Positions 10,845-21,371 of a DNA stretch of 64,000 bases are shown here, piece after piece. Position 1 is the first letter of the stretch; every line of letters begins with the position of its first letter. The notes beneath the pieces were generated by a model. It was not told where the DNA came from. It saw only the letters and a program-made list of their open reading frames with translations, and searched no databases. Made by a program: the position numbers and the translations under genes. The DNA is from Pleurostoma richardsiae (taxonomy: Eukaryota; Ascomycota; Sordariomycetes; Calosphaeriales; Pleurostomataceae), in NCBI GenBank assembly GCA_030052745.1, contig JANBVO010000048.1, positions 62,001 to 126,000 on the forward strand, in the 5' to 3' direction.

Positions 10845-12249
10845 TCAATCCCGCTCCGGGTTCAGCGTCGCCGTCAGCACCTCCGCCAGCGCCTCCAGCC
10901 TGTCCAGCTGCCCCTCCGCCAGCACCCCGCGCCCCCCGCCGCCCTCCCCGGGGCGCGGCTCCCACCCCTCCTGCTCCCAGACCGCCTCCAGCCCCGCCGT
11001 CAGGTCCCGCACCGCCTCGACGTCCAGCCGCGCGAACTCGGCGTGCGTCAGCCCCCCGCCGCAGAGGTCGTGCTCGATCCAGTCGGACGCGTGGTTCGAC
11101 AGCGCCAGCGCCAGCGAGGACAGCACCCCCCGGTACGACCGCGCCACGTCCGCCGCCAGCGCGACCAGGGGGCCGCCGCCGGGCGGGAGGCGCGACGCGG
11201 CCTCGGTGAGCTGCTCGATGGTGCGCTGGACCTCGTCCTTGAGGCGGTAGAGCTCCCGGCGCAGGCGCCACATGTCGGGCGGGGGCCCGCTCGGGTGCGA
11301 GGGCCGGCGGTGGGCCGGGGTGCGGATCGGGATCGGGGCGGTCGCGGTGGGGACGGGCGGGGACGCGGGCCGGGGAGGCGGGGCCGCGAAGCTCATGTGG
11401 GCGGCCTGGAACTCGTTGAAGTCGCTGTGCGAGGCCGGTAGTTAGCATCTCTCAGTAGATTTCGGGGGTCACGGGGCTGCCTTACACTCTCATGATGGGC
11501 AGGAAGTCGTCCATCTGCTTCCGGAAGGCGTCCAGAGCCGCGCAGTACTCCTCCACGCGCGACGGGTCCTGCATCTCCGCCTGCAGGCCGAGCAGCTTGA
11601 CCCTCACGCCCGACATCCAGCCGTGCAGGTTGGGGTCCAGCGGTATGTCCCGCGCGGCGACGCTCCACAGCCGCGCATACCTCGAGACGATCGGGGTGAG
11701 CTCCTGCACCTGCCTGGAGAGCGGGCTGCACACGTCGGCGACGCGGTGGGAGCGGCCTCCCAGTGCCAGGGGGTCCCTCTCGGACTGCGCGGTCTCGGCC
11801 AGGATGCCCGCGAGGGAGTTGAGCACCTTGAGGTAGAATGCAGGGTCGGTGTTCGTGTGCGTGTCCACCAGCTCGTCGACGGCGTCGGACTCGTACTCGT
11901 AGTCGGCGATATTGAAGGGGTCTGGAGGTCCGTCCAGTGCCGTGTCTGCGGGGCCGTCGCGGGGTTCGGGACCGAAGGGGTGCTGGTCCGGCACAATAGA
12001 CGGGAGAGCCGTAGCTGGGGGGGCTGTGACGGCCGTCTGGACCTCGGCCGAGCGTCGAGCAGTAGATACAGGAGGGCTGGCGGTGCGAGACTCCCGTCGC
12101 GGTGAGCTGTCTGCTGCTACGTCGGCGTCGAAGTGGACCGACTCGTCCACAGCCTCGTCTTCTCCATCGGACGTCGGCGCGGATATGACGGAGTAGGAGT
12201 CGTCTGAGAGATGCTCCCAGTCGTCGGAGATGCCGTTCCTCGCCGCCAT
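10845..12249 (-). CDS. Unrecognised protein, two exons, 447 aa
   Basis: Exon 1 (12249-11486) and exon 2 (11424-10845) are joined by a 61-nt intron with a GTAAGG donor, a GCTAAC branch point and a CACAG acceptor. The join reads IMRV-DFNEFQAAHMSF. The N-terminus has an acidic patch (SDDWEHLSDDSYSVISAP), followed by about 80 residues of low-complexity, probably disordered sequence. Two predominantly helical, hydrophobic-rich segments follow (about residues 120-255 and 305-445), separated by a proline-rich linker. There is no signal peptide or membrane span. I do not recognise a catalytic motif or named family, so no function is assigned. Codon usage matches the neighbours and the splice site restores a long frame, so the gene itself is well supported. 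Confidence 0.75.
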
Positions 12250-14096
12250 TGCCCTGTGATTGATGGCAGAGACTTGTCTCAGTTGCAGCGGTGATGATTG
12301 ACGTCGCCGTCCGCACGCAAGCTCGGCAGTGTTACGAGGAGGTTGACTGTCAGCTTGGAGGGGTAACTAGGTAGGCAGGCAGCTATCCTGCAGCTCCCAG
12401 AGATCGACGGATAGCTTTGCCAGCTGCCTGCCTGCGTGGCTTTGGCCCCCACGCCAGCAAGCCGAAAAGGCTGGAGGGGCATTTTCCCTCCATCGAGGCC
12501 GCCCTTGTCCTGTGCGACATCGTCTCCCATCGGCCTAGCACCTTCCTGGGCCGCGCAATGCACAGCTGCAGCCTGGCACTGTACCCAATCGACTCCTGCT
12601 CCGCAGTTGCCCAGCCATAATGGCAGCTCTTGCTTGGTAGTCCTTTGTAAACAACTAGCCGAAGACTACTAACGTTGCTCCTCGCTGACGGTGTGCGATT
12701 TGATTCCTGTTCCAATTGGCAGTATGGACGGAAGACTACGGAGTCGAGAAGATTTGGCGACTGCAGCGTCTCGCGAAGCCCAAATCGGGACACTGGCGAA
12801 CTTGAAGATGATCCAACCCCAACTACATGCAGGTCGCTGTTTTGCTCCATACTGAATGAAGACTGCTGAGTGACTGAGTGGTGACTGGCAAGGTGCTCAG
12901 GGAAGGTGTTGCACCTGAGGTCCTCGGCATGGCCGGATCCGGGCCGAAGGCCACGACCACGGGAGCCGGGCCCGGTCCCCCGGCCATGCACCGCAATCCC
13001 GGGAGGCGAGTTGGAACGGGAAGATCATGCCGGTGCTGGATCCACTCTATGCGGCTAAATTTTCCGCAATCTGTGAAGGCTCAAAAGGTCCGAACGCAAA
13101 TCCTGGGATCCCAGGGAGCACAATACGAAGCTGACGTCCGGAGTACCTCCGTGCAGCAACACTGCCGGTGGGCCGATCACGACAGAGCGACATTCTGATC
13201 GACGGCGAGTCGTATGCACAGGGCACTCCTTGGCCCCGAAGACTGCTAACGCTCGCAAGGCATCAACGTTACGCCGCAAGGGAGTCAGGTGAGGTCCGTG
13301 ACACGGTTTCCCGCCGTTGGTGCTGACGGCGAGATCGTGGCTTCACATGGGCATATGCTGTACCACAGCGGGCTTGTCCCCAGCATATGCCATCAGAATG
13401 GGGTTCTGCGATCCCCATCGTCGTGCGACCCAGATCTGCTGCTCGTCACGACGTGGACTTCTCCATGCATGTGCTTGCTGGGCTCCCTGTCGGCTGCTGG
13501 TGCTCTGCGTGAGATGGGCCGGATCTGAAGCGGGTGATCGCTCGCTACCGGAGCTGGGAGCTGCAACATCATGCGCCCCTCGCTTTCCACTGGTTTGCCT
13601 GACCCAACGGCGGCGCCTCAAAACGTGAGGCGTCTGACGTCGCCATGGATACGTTTCCGAGATCCGAGCCCGCCGGTGGAGCTGACGCCCAGCACAGCCT
13701 AGCTAATACGACCTCTCCAGCCATGCAATTCTATTTCAAGTCAGGGGGTTCGTATAGCACCCCCGCCTACGACACATGAGGCCTAGAGCGAGACCTTAGA
13801 GCCGATCCCCCCGTAGAACCAAGACATGCTAGCGTGCGAAGGACCCTTAAAATGACAACGGTCTTCCCGGCGTGACGGCGCCTTTTCTCCTCTCCTATTA
13901 CGTAGCAGTAAAGGCTGGGAAAACAACTGCCTGGCTGGGTTGACGATCTCTGTCTCTCCCTCTTCCTCTCTTTTTTCCTATTAGTATCTCGCCTTCGTTT
14001 TCTTCTTGTGTATACTTGCGTTCTTTCCGGGGCGCGCAATACGTGCCTTCTTTTCCTTAGCCACCTTCGCTGTAATACTCTGTTCCAACGTTTAGC
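12250..14096. other. 1.85-kb stretch without a recognised gene
   Basis: Only short overlapping frames without family motifs occur here. The right end (about 13940-14090) is pyrimidine-rich, as expected for the promoter and leader of the GH5 gene. The left end should contain the promoter of the minus-strand gene. I see no transposon ends or tRNA. Confidence 0.45.
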
Positions 14097-15610
14097 ATGT
14101 TAGCGCCAGCATTTGTCTTTGCCGGATTGGCCGGCTTGGTGTTCGGCAAGATGGAATATGTGGTGAGTCCCGCTGCCCTCCGCCTGTTTATCCATGCTGA
14201 CGTAGGGGACAGGGAGTAGCGATCGCCGGCGCGGACTTTGGGTGCGATATAGACGTGAGCCGTGACTCCCGAAGATGCCGGCGAGGCGGGGACTGACGGC
14301 AACAGGGGAGCTGTGCGCTCGACACCATGCAGCTGCCGCTCACCTCGTTAGGCGGTGGCGACGGAGCCGGCCAGATGAAGCACTTTGTGGAGGACGACAA
14401 GATGAACATGTTCCGCATACGTAAGACGCCCGCCAGCAAAGGTTGACACCATCGCTGACGGCAAGGCAGCGGTCCCGTGGCAGTTCCTCGTCAGCGAGCC
14501 CGGCGCCACGATCGACAGCGGAAACTTCAGCAAGTACGACCAGATAGTCCAGGCGTGCCTCTCGACAGGGGCTTACTGCATGATCGACGTGCACAACTTC
14601 GCGCGGTATGACGGGGGAATCATCGGACAGGGCGGACCGACCGACGACCAGTTCGCCGACCTGTGGTCGCAGCTGGCGACGCACTACGCGGACGAGGAGA
14701 CGGTCGTGTTCGAGGTGGTGAACGAGCCGCACGACCTCGACATCAACCTGTGGGCGCAGACGTGCCAGGCAGTCATCAACGCGATAAGGAAGGCGGGCGC
14801 CAAGACGCAGATGATCCTGCTGCCGGGGACGAACTTCGCCAGCGCGGGGACGGTGGCAACGGATGGGAGCGGCGACGCGCTGCTGGCGCTTACCAACCCC
14901 GACGGCAGCACGGACAACCTGCTCCTCGACATCCACAAGTACCTCGACATCAACAACTCCGGCACGCACGAGGAGTGCACGACGAACAACACCGAGGCGT
15001 TCAGGACGGTGGCCGCGTACCTGCGGAAGGCCGGGCGCAAGGGGATAGTCAGCGAGACGGGGGCGTCGAGCGACGCGACGGTAGGGAGCCCGCAGCATAG
15101 CCATGACGTGTGGTCGCTGACTAGAAGCAGTGCATGGTCGACTTCTGCGCGCAGAACGAGGTCATCTTCGACAACTCAGACGTCCTCGTCGGGTTCGTCG
15201 CGTGGGGCGCGGGCAGCTTCAAGACCGACTACGTGCTGAGCCTGACCCCATCGACCAGCAACGGCGAGTACGTGGACAACGACGTCATGAAGCAGTGCAT
15301 ACTCGCACCCTGGAACGACTCCAAGGATGCAGTGTCTTCGAGCTCGACGGCGGTGTCTGCCACCTCGAGCACTCGCACGGCGTCGTCGTCGTCGTCGACG
15401 TCGACGTCCACGGCAAGCTCCACCGCTGCCACGGCCGCGCTCGTCACCGGGTCGAGCGCGGTGGACGCGTCTGCAGCAGGGGCGAGCAACTCCAGCAGCT
15501 CGTCTGACAGCTCGTCGTCTGCTGGGAAAGTCTTGGCAGGTGCACGGACAAGGACAGAACTGTTGGGGACGGTGGTGGTGTGCGCCGTGCTTGCCGGTCG
15601 TTTCCTGTAA
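14097..15610 (+). CDS. Glycoside hydrolase family 5 endoglucanase, secreted, probable GPI anchor
   Basis: Five exons (14097-14162, 14213-14254, 14306-14420, 14470-15080, 15128-15610) encode 438 residues. The start gives a hydrophobic signal peptide, MLAPAFVFAGLAGLVFG. GH5 features follow: IAGADFGCD at the barrel entry, DGAGQMKHFVEDD, the conserved DVHNFARYDGG, the acid/base glutamate in VNEPHD and the nucleophile glutamate in SETGASS. The layout resembles Cel5A-type (GH5_5) endo-beta-1,4-glucanases but lacks a cellulose-binding module. The C-terminus is instead a Ser/Thr-rich stretch (about residues 335-405) ending in a hydrophobic tail (LLGTVVVCAVLAGRFL), which fits a GPI-attachment signal. 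The enzyme may therefore be held on the cell surface or wall. Intron boundaries were chosen to match family motifs and all keep frame. Confidence 0.93.
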
Positions 15611-16290
15611 CTCTTAGATACCCCCGGAATGAACCAAGGTCACGATAAACTATACACAGCAGCGGCGGGGCATCACTGCTGCCTTTCGGTCTGATCGCCC
15701 TGGGCCTCAGGCGGAAACTTTGCCCGTTGCACCCGCCCGTGATGATCAGATGTCCCCATATCTTGGCTAGGAATCGAGGCAGGTTAGTTGGTCAGTCCTA
15801 GTCTTGAGCGCAATGGAGTCACAGCCGGGGAGCCGACATGAGGCCCAGATGCGTTGCCTGTGCAGGATCGAGCAGTCCCGATGTCTACGTCGGAAGGTTC
15901 GTGATAGAAAGCTTCCTTCCCTCCGTCGAACTTTCCTTCGTTTGCCTCCAGCGACTGCCCGGGTGAGGCGCGTGCTTCCTCTGACGAACTTTTCCATAAG
16001 TATGACGGAAGTCCTCTCCCCCCTCTCCCTCTCCCTCTCTCTCTCTCTCCCTCTCTCTTCCTCCCCATCTCTCTCTCACACATGGTCTTCTTCCATTCCT
16101 CCACCCCATCCCATCACAGCTCTAGAATCATTCACGAATAGCTCGAGCATTGGAGTCGTTCTTGGAGTTGTTCTTAGCTTCATACCTTTAGGTATGCTTC
16201 ACCGACTTTCGAAGGCACTGCACCTCCCGCGTCTCCATCTACTAACCCCGGTGTCTGTGGCCACAGATTATCGCTTGTCCCACTGCATCG
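15611..16290. other. Intergenic with CT-rich promoter tract
   Basis: This 680-base gap lies upstream of the first BTB-type gene. A strongly pyrimidine-biased CT tract occupies about 16012-16081, a common feature of filamentous-fungal promoters and leaders. I see no gene. Confidence 0.5.
16012..16081 (+). repeat. CT-rich microsatellite-like tract
   Basis: About 70 bases consist almost only of C and T with CTCTCT and CCCTCT units, some 210-280 bases upstream of the ATG at 16291. It may act as a promoter pyrimidine tract or lie in the 5' leader. Confidence 0.7.
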
Positions 16291-17501
16291 ATGTCTGCTG
16301 AAGCTGTCACACCCGATCCGGCTCCTGAAGCTGTCACCTCCGGTCCGGCTCCTGAAGCTGTCACCCCCGGTCCGGCTCTTGTCGTGATTGACGAGATCGG
16401 AGACCTGACCGTGGTCGTCGGGCCCGAGAAGAAGCGGTTCTTAGTCTGCTCACGAGCGCTGGCTCGCTTCTCGCTGCCCTTGAGAGCAAAGCTCTATGAA
16501 GAACACGAAGGGTCCTTCAAACCGCTAAAGGTTTCAGACTGGACGCTCGATCTTCCCGACGACGACGCAGAGGCCTTCACCGTTCTGCTCAACTTGGTCC
16601 ACCACAAAACTAAATCCGTCCCCAGGACCATCACCATCGATCTCCTGTACAAGATCTGCATCCTATCCAACAAGTACCTCATGACGGCCGCTTTGCACCC
16701 ATACCCAAAAGAATGGATCGCTGGCATCTTTCCTGATCACGACTCTCCCCCCAATCCAAAGCATCTGTGGATCCTGTAGGAGTTGGGAGACACCGATAAA
16801 TTTCCGGCCGTGCTTGTCAGCCTCGTTCTCAACTTAGGGACCGATACATCGGGAAATCAGTTGCTGCTAGATGAAGGAGAGGGCCCCAGAGATATCTCAG
16901 AGGATCAGTGCATTTCGATTCTCGAGCTCGCAGGTGAGTATTGCCTGCCGAATCATACACATGTAATATTGGAGCTGACTCTGTGATAGGCACCTTGAAG
17001 TCCTTCCGAGAAAAGAACGTCGCCTACATCCTCGACATCATTGGCAAACTCTGGGCAGAGTGTCTCTCACTGTTTGCGGAGGATGACAATGGGTTTTACA
17101 GGAGCAAGCAGGTGAAGGTAGTTGCCGCCATGACTGCTTGTCTGTACGAATCTGGGCTTTTGCCTCTCAAGGGCTCCCCGGATACGCTACTGAGCCCAGA
17201 GGCTCTCCTCTCTGAAGCGCAGGCGGCCTTTCACAAGGCTAACAATATTATCGGCTCTGGTGAATCGCCAGGGAGCCACATGAGGATAACATGGCCCAAC
17301 ATGCGTGGGCATCATGAATTCGAGCTACCGACTCAAATTGAAATCGAGGAGGGTCTGAGGGGCGAGATCGGATGGAGTCACGACTATCATGGTCGCAGTT
17401 TGCTGCTAGAGAAGCAAGCAAAGGAGAGTGGCCTAATACATTTCGTGAGTCATCATCATATTAATGATCCGGAGGAGGAAACTGGCGACAACCGCGAGTA
17501 A
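16291..17501 (+). pseudogene. BTB/POZ-like protein gene with an in-frame TAG
   Basis: The reading frame starts at ATG 16291 with three 9-residue tandem repeats (EAVTPDPAP-like). A BTB-type core follows: GDLTVVVGPEKKRFLVCSRALA, then an LDLPDDDAEAFTVLLNLVH segment. At 16777-16779 a TAG interrupts the frame. Immediately afterwards the same frame continues with ELGDTDKFPAVLVSLVLN, which aligns with RHLGHWEKYFDIVIGIAF of the intact relative at 19222. An intron at 16934-16989 (donor GTGAGT) then joins GTLKSFREKNVAYI and the frame runs to 17501. The stop probably replaces a tryptophan-like codon and no credible intron removes it. The gene is either a recent pseudogene, a truncated 162-residue protein, a readthrough case or a sequencing error. 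BTB proteins of this type usually mediate protein-protein contacts; no partner can be inferred. Confidence 0.7.
16300..16380 (+). repeat. Three tandem 27-bp coding repeats
   Basis: Three imperfect 27-base units, each beginning GAAGCTGTCAC, encode EAVTPDPAP, EAVTSGPAP and EAVTPGPAL at the N-terminus of the first BTB-type gene. The unit length keeps the frame. Confidence 0.85.
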
Positions 17502-19221
17502 CCAATTTCTGGGACTGGTGGGTGGCTCGCGAGCTTCTGGGTCAGCTCATCCAAGTAATAGAATTCATTAGACGAACGGGCTTGTAGACCCGTTGAGAAA
17601 TAGACTTATGGCTATGAGTGCACTCGGAGATTTGTCACCTCTTGATCCGCAGCCCAGAGATTCCTTCCATGCAAGCTCCGGCCCGAGAAAGGCCCCGTCC
17701 ACCTCTCTCTCCCCTGCTCCGCGCTAGTTCTTCGTAAGCCAGGCTGTATGCCCTTTATCCGAGGTGGAGGTCTTTACAGGTCCGATGAGGGTAATCCTCC
17801 ACCAGCTAGCTAGAAGGTTCTGAAGGCAGCCTTGGAGTCACTAGGGGTGTAGAGTGCCACGTCTAAGCCGCTCACACTCTCGCCAGGCCCTGTCATCTTC
17901 CGTCTTGATATGGTAATTGGTAACTTGATTGCGTTGATGAGCGTGATGTCATTCATATTCGGGCGCAGTTAGTCGGCAACAACAAGCGACAGCCCGCACA
18001 TGCCCACTCCAGCAGCGGCCCAGACGGGAGGTTGTTGCTTATTTCGAACATTGGAGCGGTCCTAGAGTGAGTAGCAGACGATGCAGGCGTGCTCTTCCGG
18101 ACCAACACGAAGCTGGAGGTCCTGCAGGCAAGGGAGTCTCTGCCGGTCCTCACCGACGATCTGGTACCGGGCACGCAGGCGGTCGGGATCGAGGAAAAGG
18201 CTCCACGAGATCCAAGTTTCGAAGAGCGCCTGCCACCCTCCGCAGACCGCAGCTTAACCAGCTTGGGCAGGAGACTCAGGCGTGGGGTGGAAATTATGTG
18301 CCACTGGCTTGGAAATCAATATCCGAAACTTTGCTGTGAACTCTGCCTCAAGTTCAAGTTCCAGCACGGGTAGCTCAGAGGAGGATTGCGCAGATGGATA
18401 ACAGGAAGATGAGGATGAAGGATAACTAGACCTTGAGTAAAGGGCGAAGCACAGCAAGTGTGTGAATCAAGCTGGAACTGCTTTGGCTTCATCTCGTGGA
18501 TGATTCAACTTTGTGCCGTCAAGCATGCTCAGCGAAGTACCCGATATGTCTAGAACCCTCCAACGTCTTGCGGCGTCCATCAACTCGTGACAAGCAGTCC
18601 AAAGGGAAGCGCAGGTCTTCTGGGCAGCTGATTTGCCCAATCTCTTAACGAAGAGCAGACACACTTGATAAGGATTCTGAGGTACTAGTTTCCAGGCGTG
18701 ATATCCCTGGAGGTAAGCTTGCCCCAGTGGTGACAGAGATGAGGTTATCGTCGTCGCAGCTGCCGATGTAATCTCCAACATTTCCAGTACGTCTCGGAAT
18801 GCGGAGGCGTTCAGCTCTCCAACCACCTTCCCAACTGAGCACCTTCTACGACTAAGAATTAGAGGACGAGAACCTCTAGAAAGGAAGGGATCGTATTTCC
18901 GACGCTCAAGAACTTCCGTACCCCAGGGGCTAAAAGAGGGATGGGCGAGCCGTCACCATCTCTGCCCACGACTACCTTTGCCGAGAGACAGCAAGCACGT
19001 CCGCTCCTTCTGCTAAGTAGCTGGATCTTCATCAAAACTCCAGGCTTTGATCTCTACCGCCTCGGACTTGATACAACTGTCTTTGCCATACTCCTCCTAC
19101 TCGGCAAGCACACGATTACCTGTTCCCGCCTCCATCTGGACACGCATCCTCAATCTCAGACTGACCTCGGCCTTCACAACTCTCACATCTCAATTCGTCC
19201 CTTCTACACAGCTACTCGAGG
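17502..19221. other. 1.7-kb stretch between the two BTB-type genes
   Basis: No intact gene is recognised. A segment at about 17975-18290 reads on the plus strand like protein-coding sequence (PDGRLLLISNIGAVLE, then GVLFRTNTKLEVLQ) but has an internal TGA and no start. It may be a decayed gene fragment or an exon of a gene I could not assemble. The right end should contain the promoter of the intact BTB-type gene. Confidence 0.4.
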
Positions 19222-20322
19222 ATGGCATCTCATTCCAGTGCCACTGCCTCTATGGCAATCAAGAAAGACAACGTCATTGACGGAGACGGTGACCTGAAAC
19301 TCATCGTCGGGCCTGACAAAACTGCGTTTCGGGTCTGCTCAAAAGCTCTCGCGCGCTCGTCCGACTTCTGGAAGAAGCTTCTCTTCGATGGATTTGCCGA
19401 ATCTCGGCGAGGCACCGACGAGTGGGCTGTCATATTACCCGAGGATTCAGCAGATGCGCTTCGGGTCCTGCTCCTTCTGACGCACGCCCAATTTTCCAAG
19501 CTTCCGTGCATGAACATCAACCTTCTCGGCGGAGTTACGGTTCTTGCAGAAAAGTACGACATGATGTCGTCTCTGATGCCTTATATCTCTCGATGGGTCG
19601 ATGAAGAAGTGCTATATGTCAAGTGTGCTGAGGATATCGATGAGGATGTCATGACTTGTCTCTCCGTCGCGAGGCATCTGGGACATTGGGAAAAGTACTT
19701 TGATATCGTTATTGGGATAGCCTTTGAAAGTTCCGCAACCAGAGAGAAAGGTGATCTGAAGCTGGAAGTGTTTTTCGAGGAGGGGAATAATATGAACCCC
19801 TTCGAAGACTGGAGAGTTGCGGAAGCGGATAAAGGTAATATCAAGTCCTATCTCAGAAGCCTCCTGTACTTACATATCACAGACGCAATTGCCCAGGCAC
19901 GACTGATACTAGTCAAGTTTATTCTAGCTGGACTGGACAACATCTATCGGCGTGTTTTGGCCTCCAGCATACGCGTGGAACCGACACTTTGCCGCTATAA
20001 CCATGGATGCAGTCGCTGCGATCGCTTGATATTAGTGCATGTGGTCCACGCTCTCGAGAAGTTCGGTCTCTTGCCCATTCCCAAGTCTGAGGACAATAGC
20101 AGCTGTCCGAGAGACTTGGCAACTTCTGTAGCTCGGGCGTTGACGTTAGCCACGAGTGAAATCAGATTGGAGCGGTCTTCCGAGCCGGTAACCTGCAGCA
20201 GATTTATTCAGTTGGATCTTAACGAGTACAAGCTCAAGAGGAAATGTTATCCCGCGATGTATGAATGGATGGAGGCACGCTTCAAAGTCCAGGCGGATGC
20301 CTCGGGGGTCTATGGGTATTAA
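19222..20322 (+). CDS. BTB/POZ-like protein, intact relative of the 16.3-kb gene
   Basis: A single exon encodes 366 residues. The core GDLKLIVGPDKTAFRVCSKALARSS parallels GDLTVVVGPEKKRFLVCSRALARFS of the upstream gene, and both continue with an acidic LPxDxADAxRVLL-type helix. This is the fungal BTB-like arrangement in which the N-terminal domain pairs with another protein and the C-terminal half is variable. The C-terminal half contains a short cysteine cluster (CRYNHGCSRC) and resembles the later exon of the upstream gene in position, though not closely in sequence. There is no signal peptide. The two genes lie on the same strand about 1.7 kb apart, which suggests an old tandem duplication. 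Cellular role unknown. Confidence 0.75.
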   Translation: MASHSSATASMAIKKDNVIDGDGDLKLIVGPDKTAFRVCSKALARSSDFWKKLLFDGFAESRRGTDEWAVILPEDSADALRVLLLLTHAQFSKLPCMNINLLGGVTVLAEKYDMMSSLMPYISRWVDEEVLYVKCAEDIDEDVMTCLSVARHLGHWEKYFDIVIGIAFESSATREKGDLKLEVFFEEGNNMNPFEDWRVAEADKGNIKSYLRSLLYLHITDAIAQARLILVKFILAGLDNIYRRVLASSIRVEPTLCRYNHGCSRCDRLILVHVVHALEKFGLLPIPKSEDNSSCPRDLATSVARALTLATSEIRLERSSEPVTCSRFIQLDLNEYKLKRKCYPAMYEWMEARFKVQADASGVYGY

Positions 20323-21371
20323 GTTCTGAGAAAAGGGTCAAGCACCAGACAAACATGGAGGATACCGACGACAGACAAGGGTTTTGAATTTATCATTGAG
20401 AGGGGCTAAAGGCGGAAAAGAGACAGTCGGAATCGCGGAGCTTTCGTATCGATGAATATCAACTGACTCTATCTCTTTTGCATCTATCTAGCCGCGCCGT
20501 TTCTCCCTGCCTCTCAGCTGCTTCCGCTACTGACACAATGACTTGGATGGTGACATGTCTGAGAGCCTCATAAATGATACCTAAGCCTCTTATGAAATCC
20601 CAAGCTGTACAAAAGTGTATCAGTGGCTGAGAGTCCTTGGCCTGTCAATGACACACGTCGCGAGACGGCGAGCATTTTCATCCTTGTCAGCTAGATATAG
20701 GGAGTCATCACGTTAACTTTCGAAGCTATCGTCTTGTCCTTCTAATCCGGGCTTTGACGTCGAACAGCCTCCGGCCATGCAAGCTTCGAAGGCAGGGTTG
20801 GACTTTTTAACCGAGCGACTGCCCGAGAATAGTGTTGGCAGCGGTGCGTGACGGGGCAAAACGAGGGTTGGAAGCGTAGTGTGGAATAACAGACAAAGAA
20901 GCCCGATCTCACGGACTACGGGACGTAGGTGTAAAGTCATGTTTCCGGCCAGAAAGTCTAGGGCGTGATATCAGAGGTAAAGGGGTGCTTAGCAGAAATT
21001 ACTATTGTACGCATACTCCGGATCCTACATTCAGCCGGCTAATTAGACACGGTCGAGGTGACACCCTTCCGCATTTTGGCCAAAGCGACATTAACCCCTG
21101 GAGATGGCGATCCTCCGCAGGACAGAAGCGTCATGGCCATCTCTCATCTCTCTCTTCCGCGCCGCCAACCCGGTTCGAGTATTGCCCGCCCTAGTCCGAA
21201 GAGACATACTCGGTTCGGCATGTTGCACGCAATCAATCGTGATCCAGGGTGTGCAAGCCCAACAAGCGGAGGATTGCATCTCGTCATGCTATTTATGTAC
21301 CGCAGTCCCGCTTCTGCAGGGCGCCTTTCCTGCGCCTTCCGCGCTCATGGCACCTCGTTCCTCAGAGCACG
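20323..21371. other. Intergenic, 1.05 kb
   Basis: This gap lies between two plus-strand genes. Open frames near 20985-21360 lack family motifs and are probably leader or noise. No mobile element is seen. Confidence 0.45.

Noticed and set aside
12383-12991. 202-codon minus-strand frame
   Set aside because: No family motif, uneven composition and no splice-linked extension. Kept as intergenic.
16012-16081. CT-rich tract as a possible mobile-element or CRISPR-like repeat
   Set aside because: It is a simple pyrimidine tract in a promoter or leader position, with no repeat-spacer structure.
18467-18826. 119-codon minus-strand frame
   Set aside because: It reads reasonably, but I find no motif, neighbour exon or promoter. 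Not strong enough to call.
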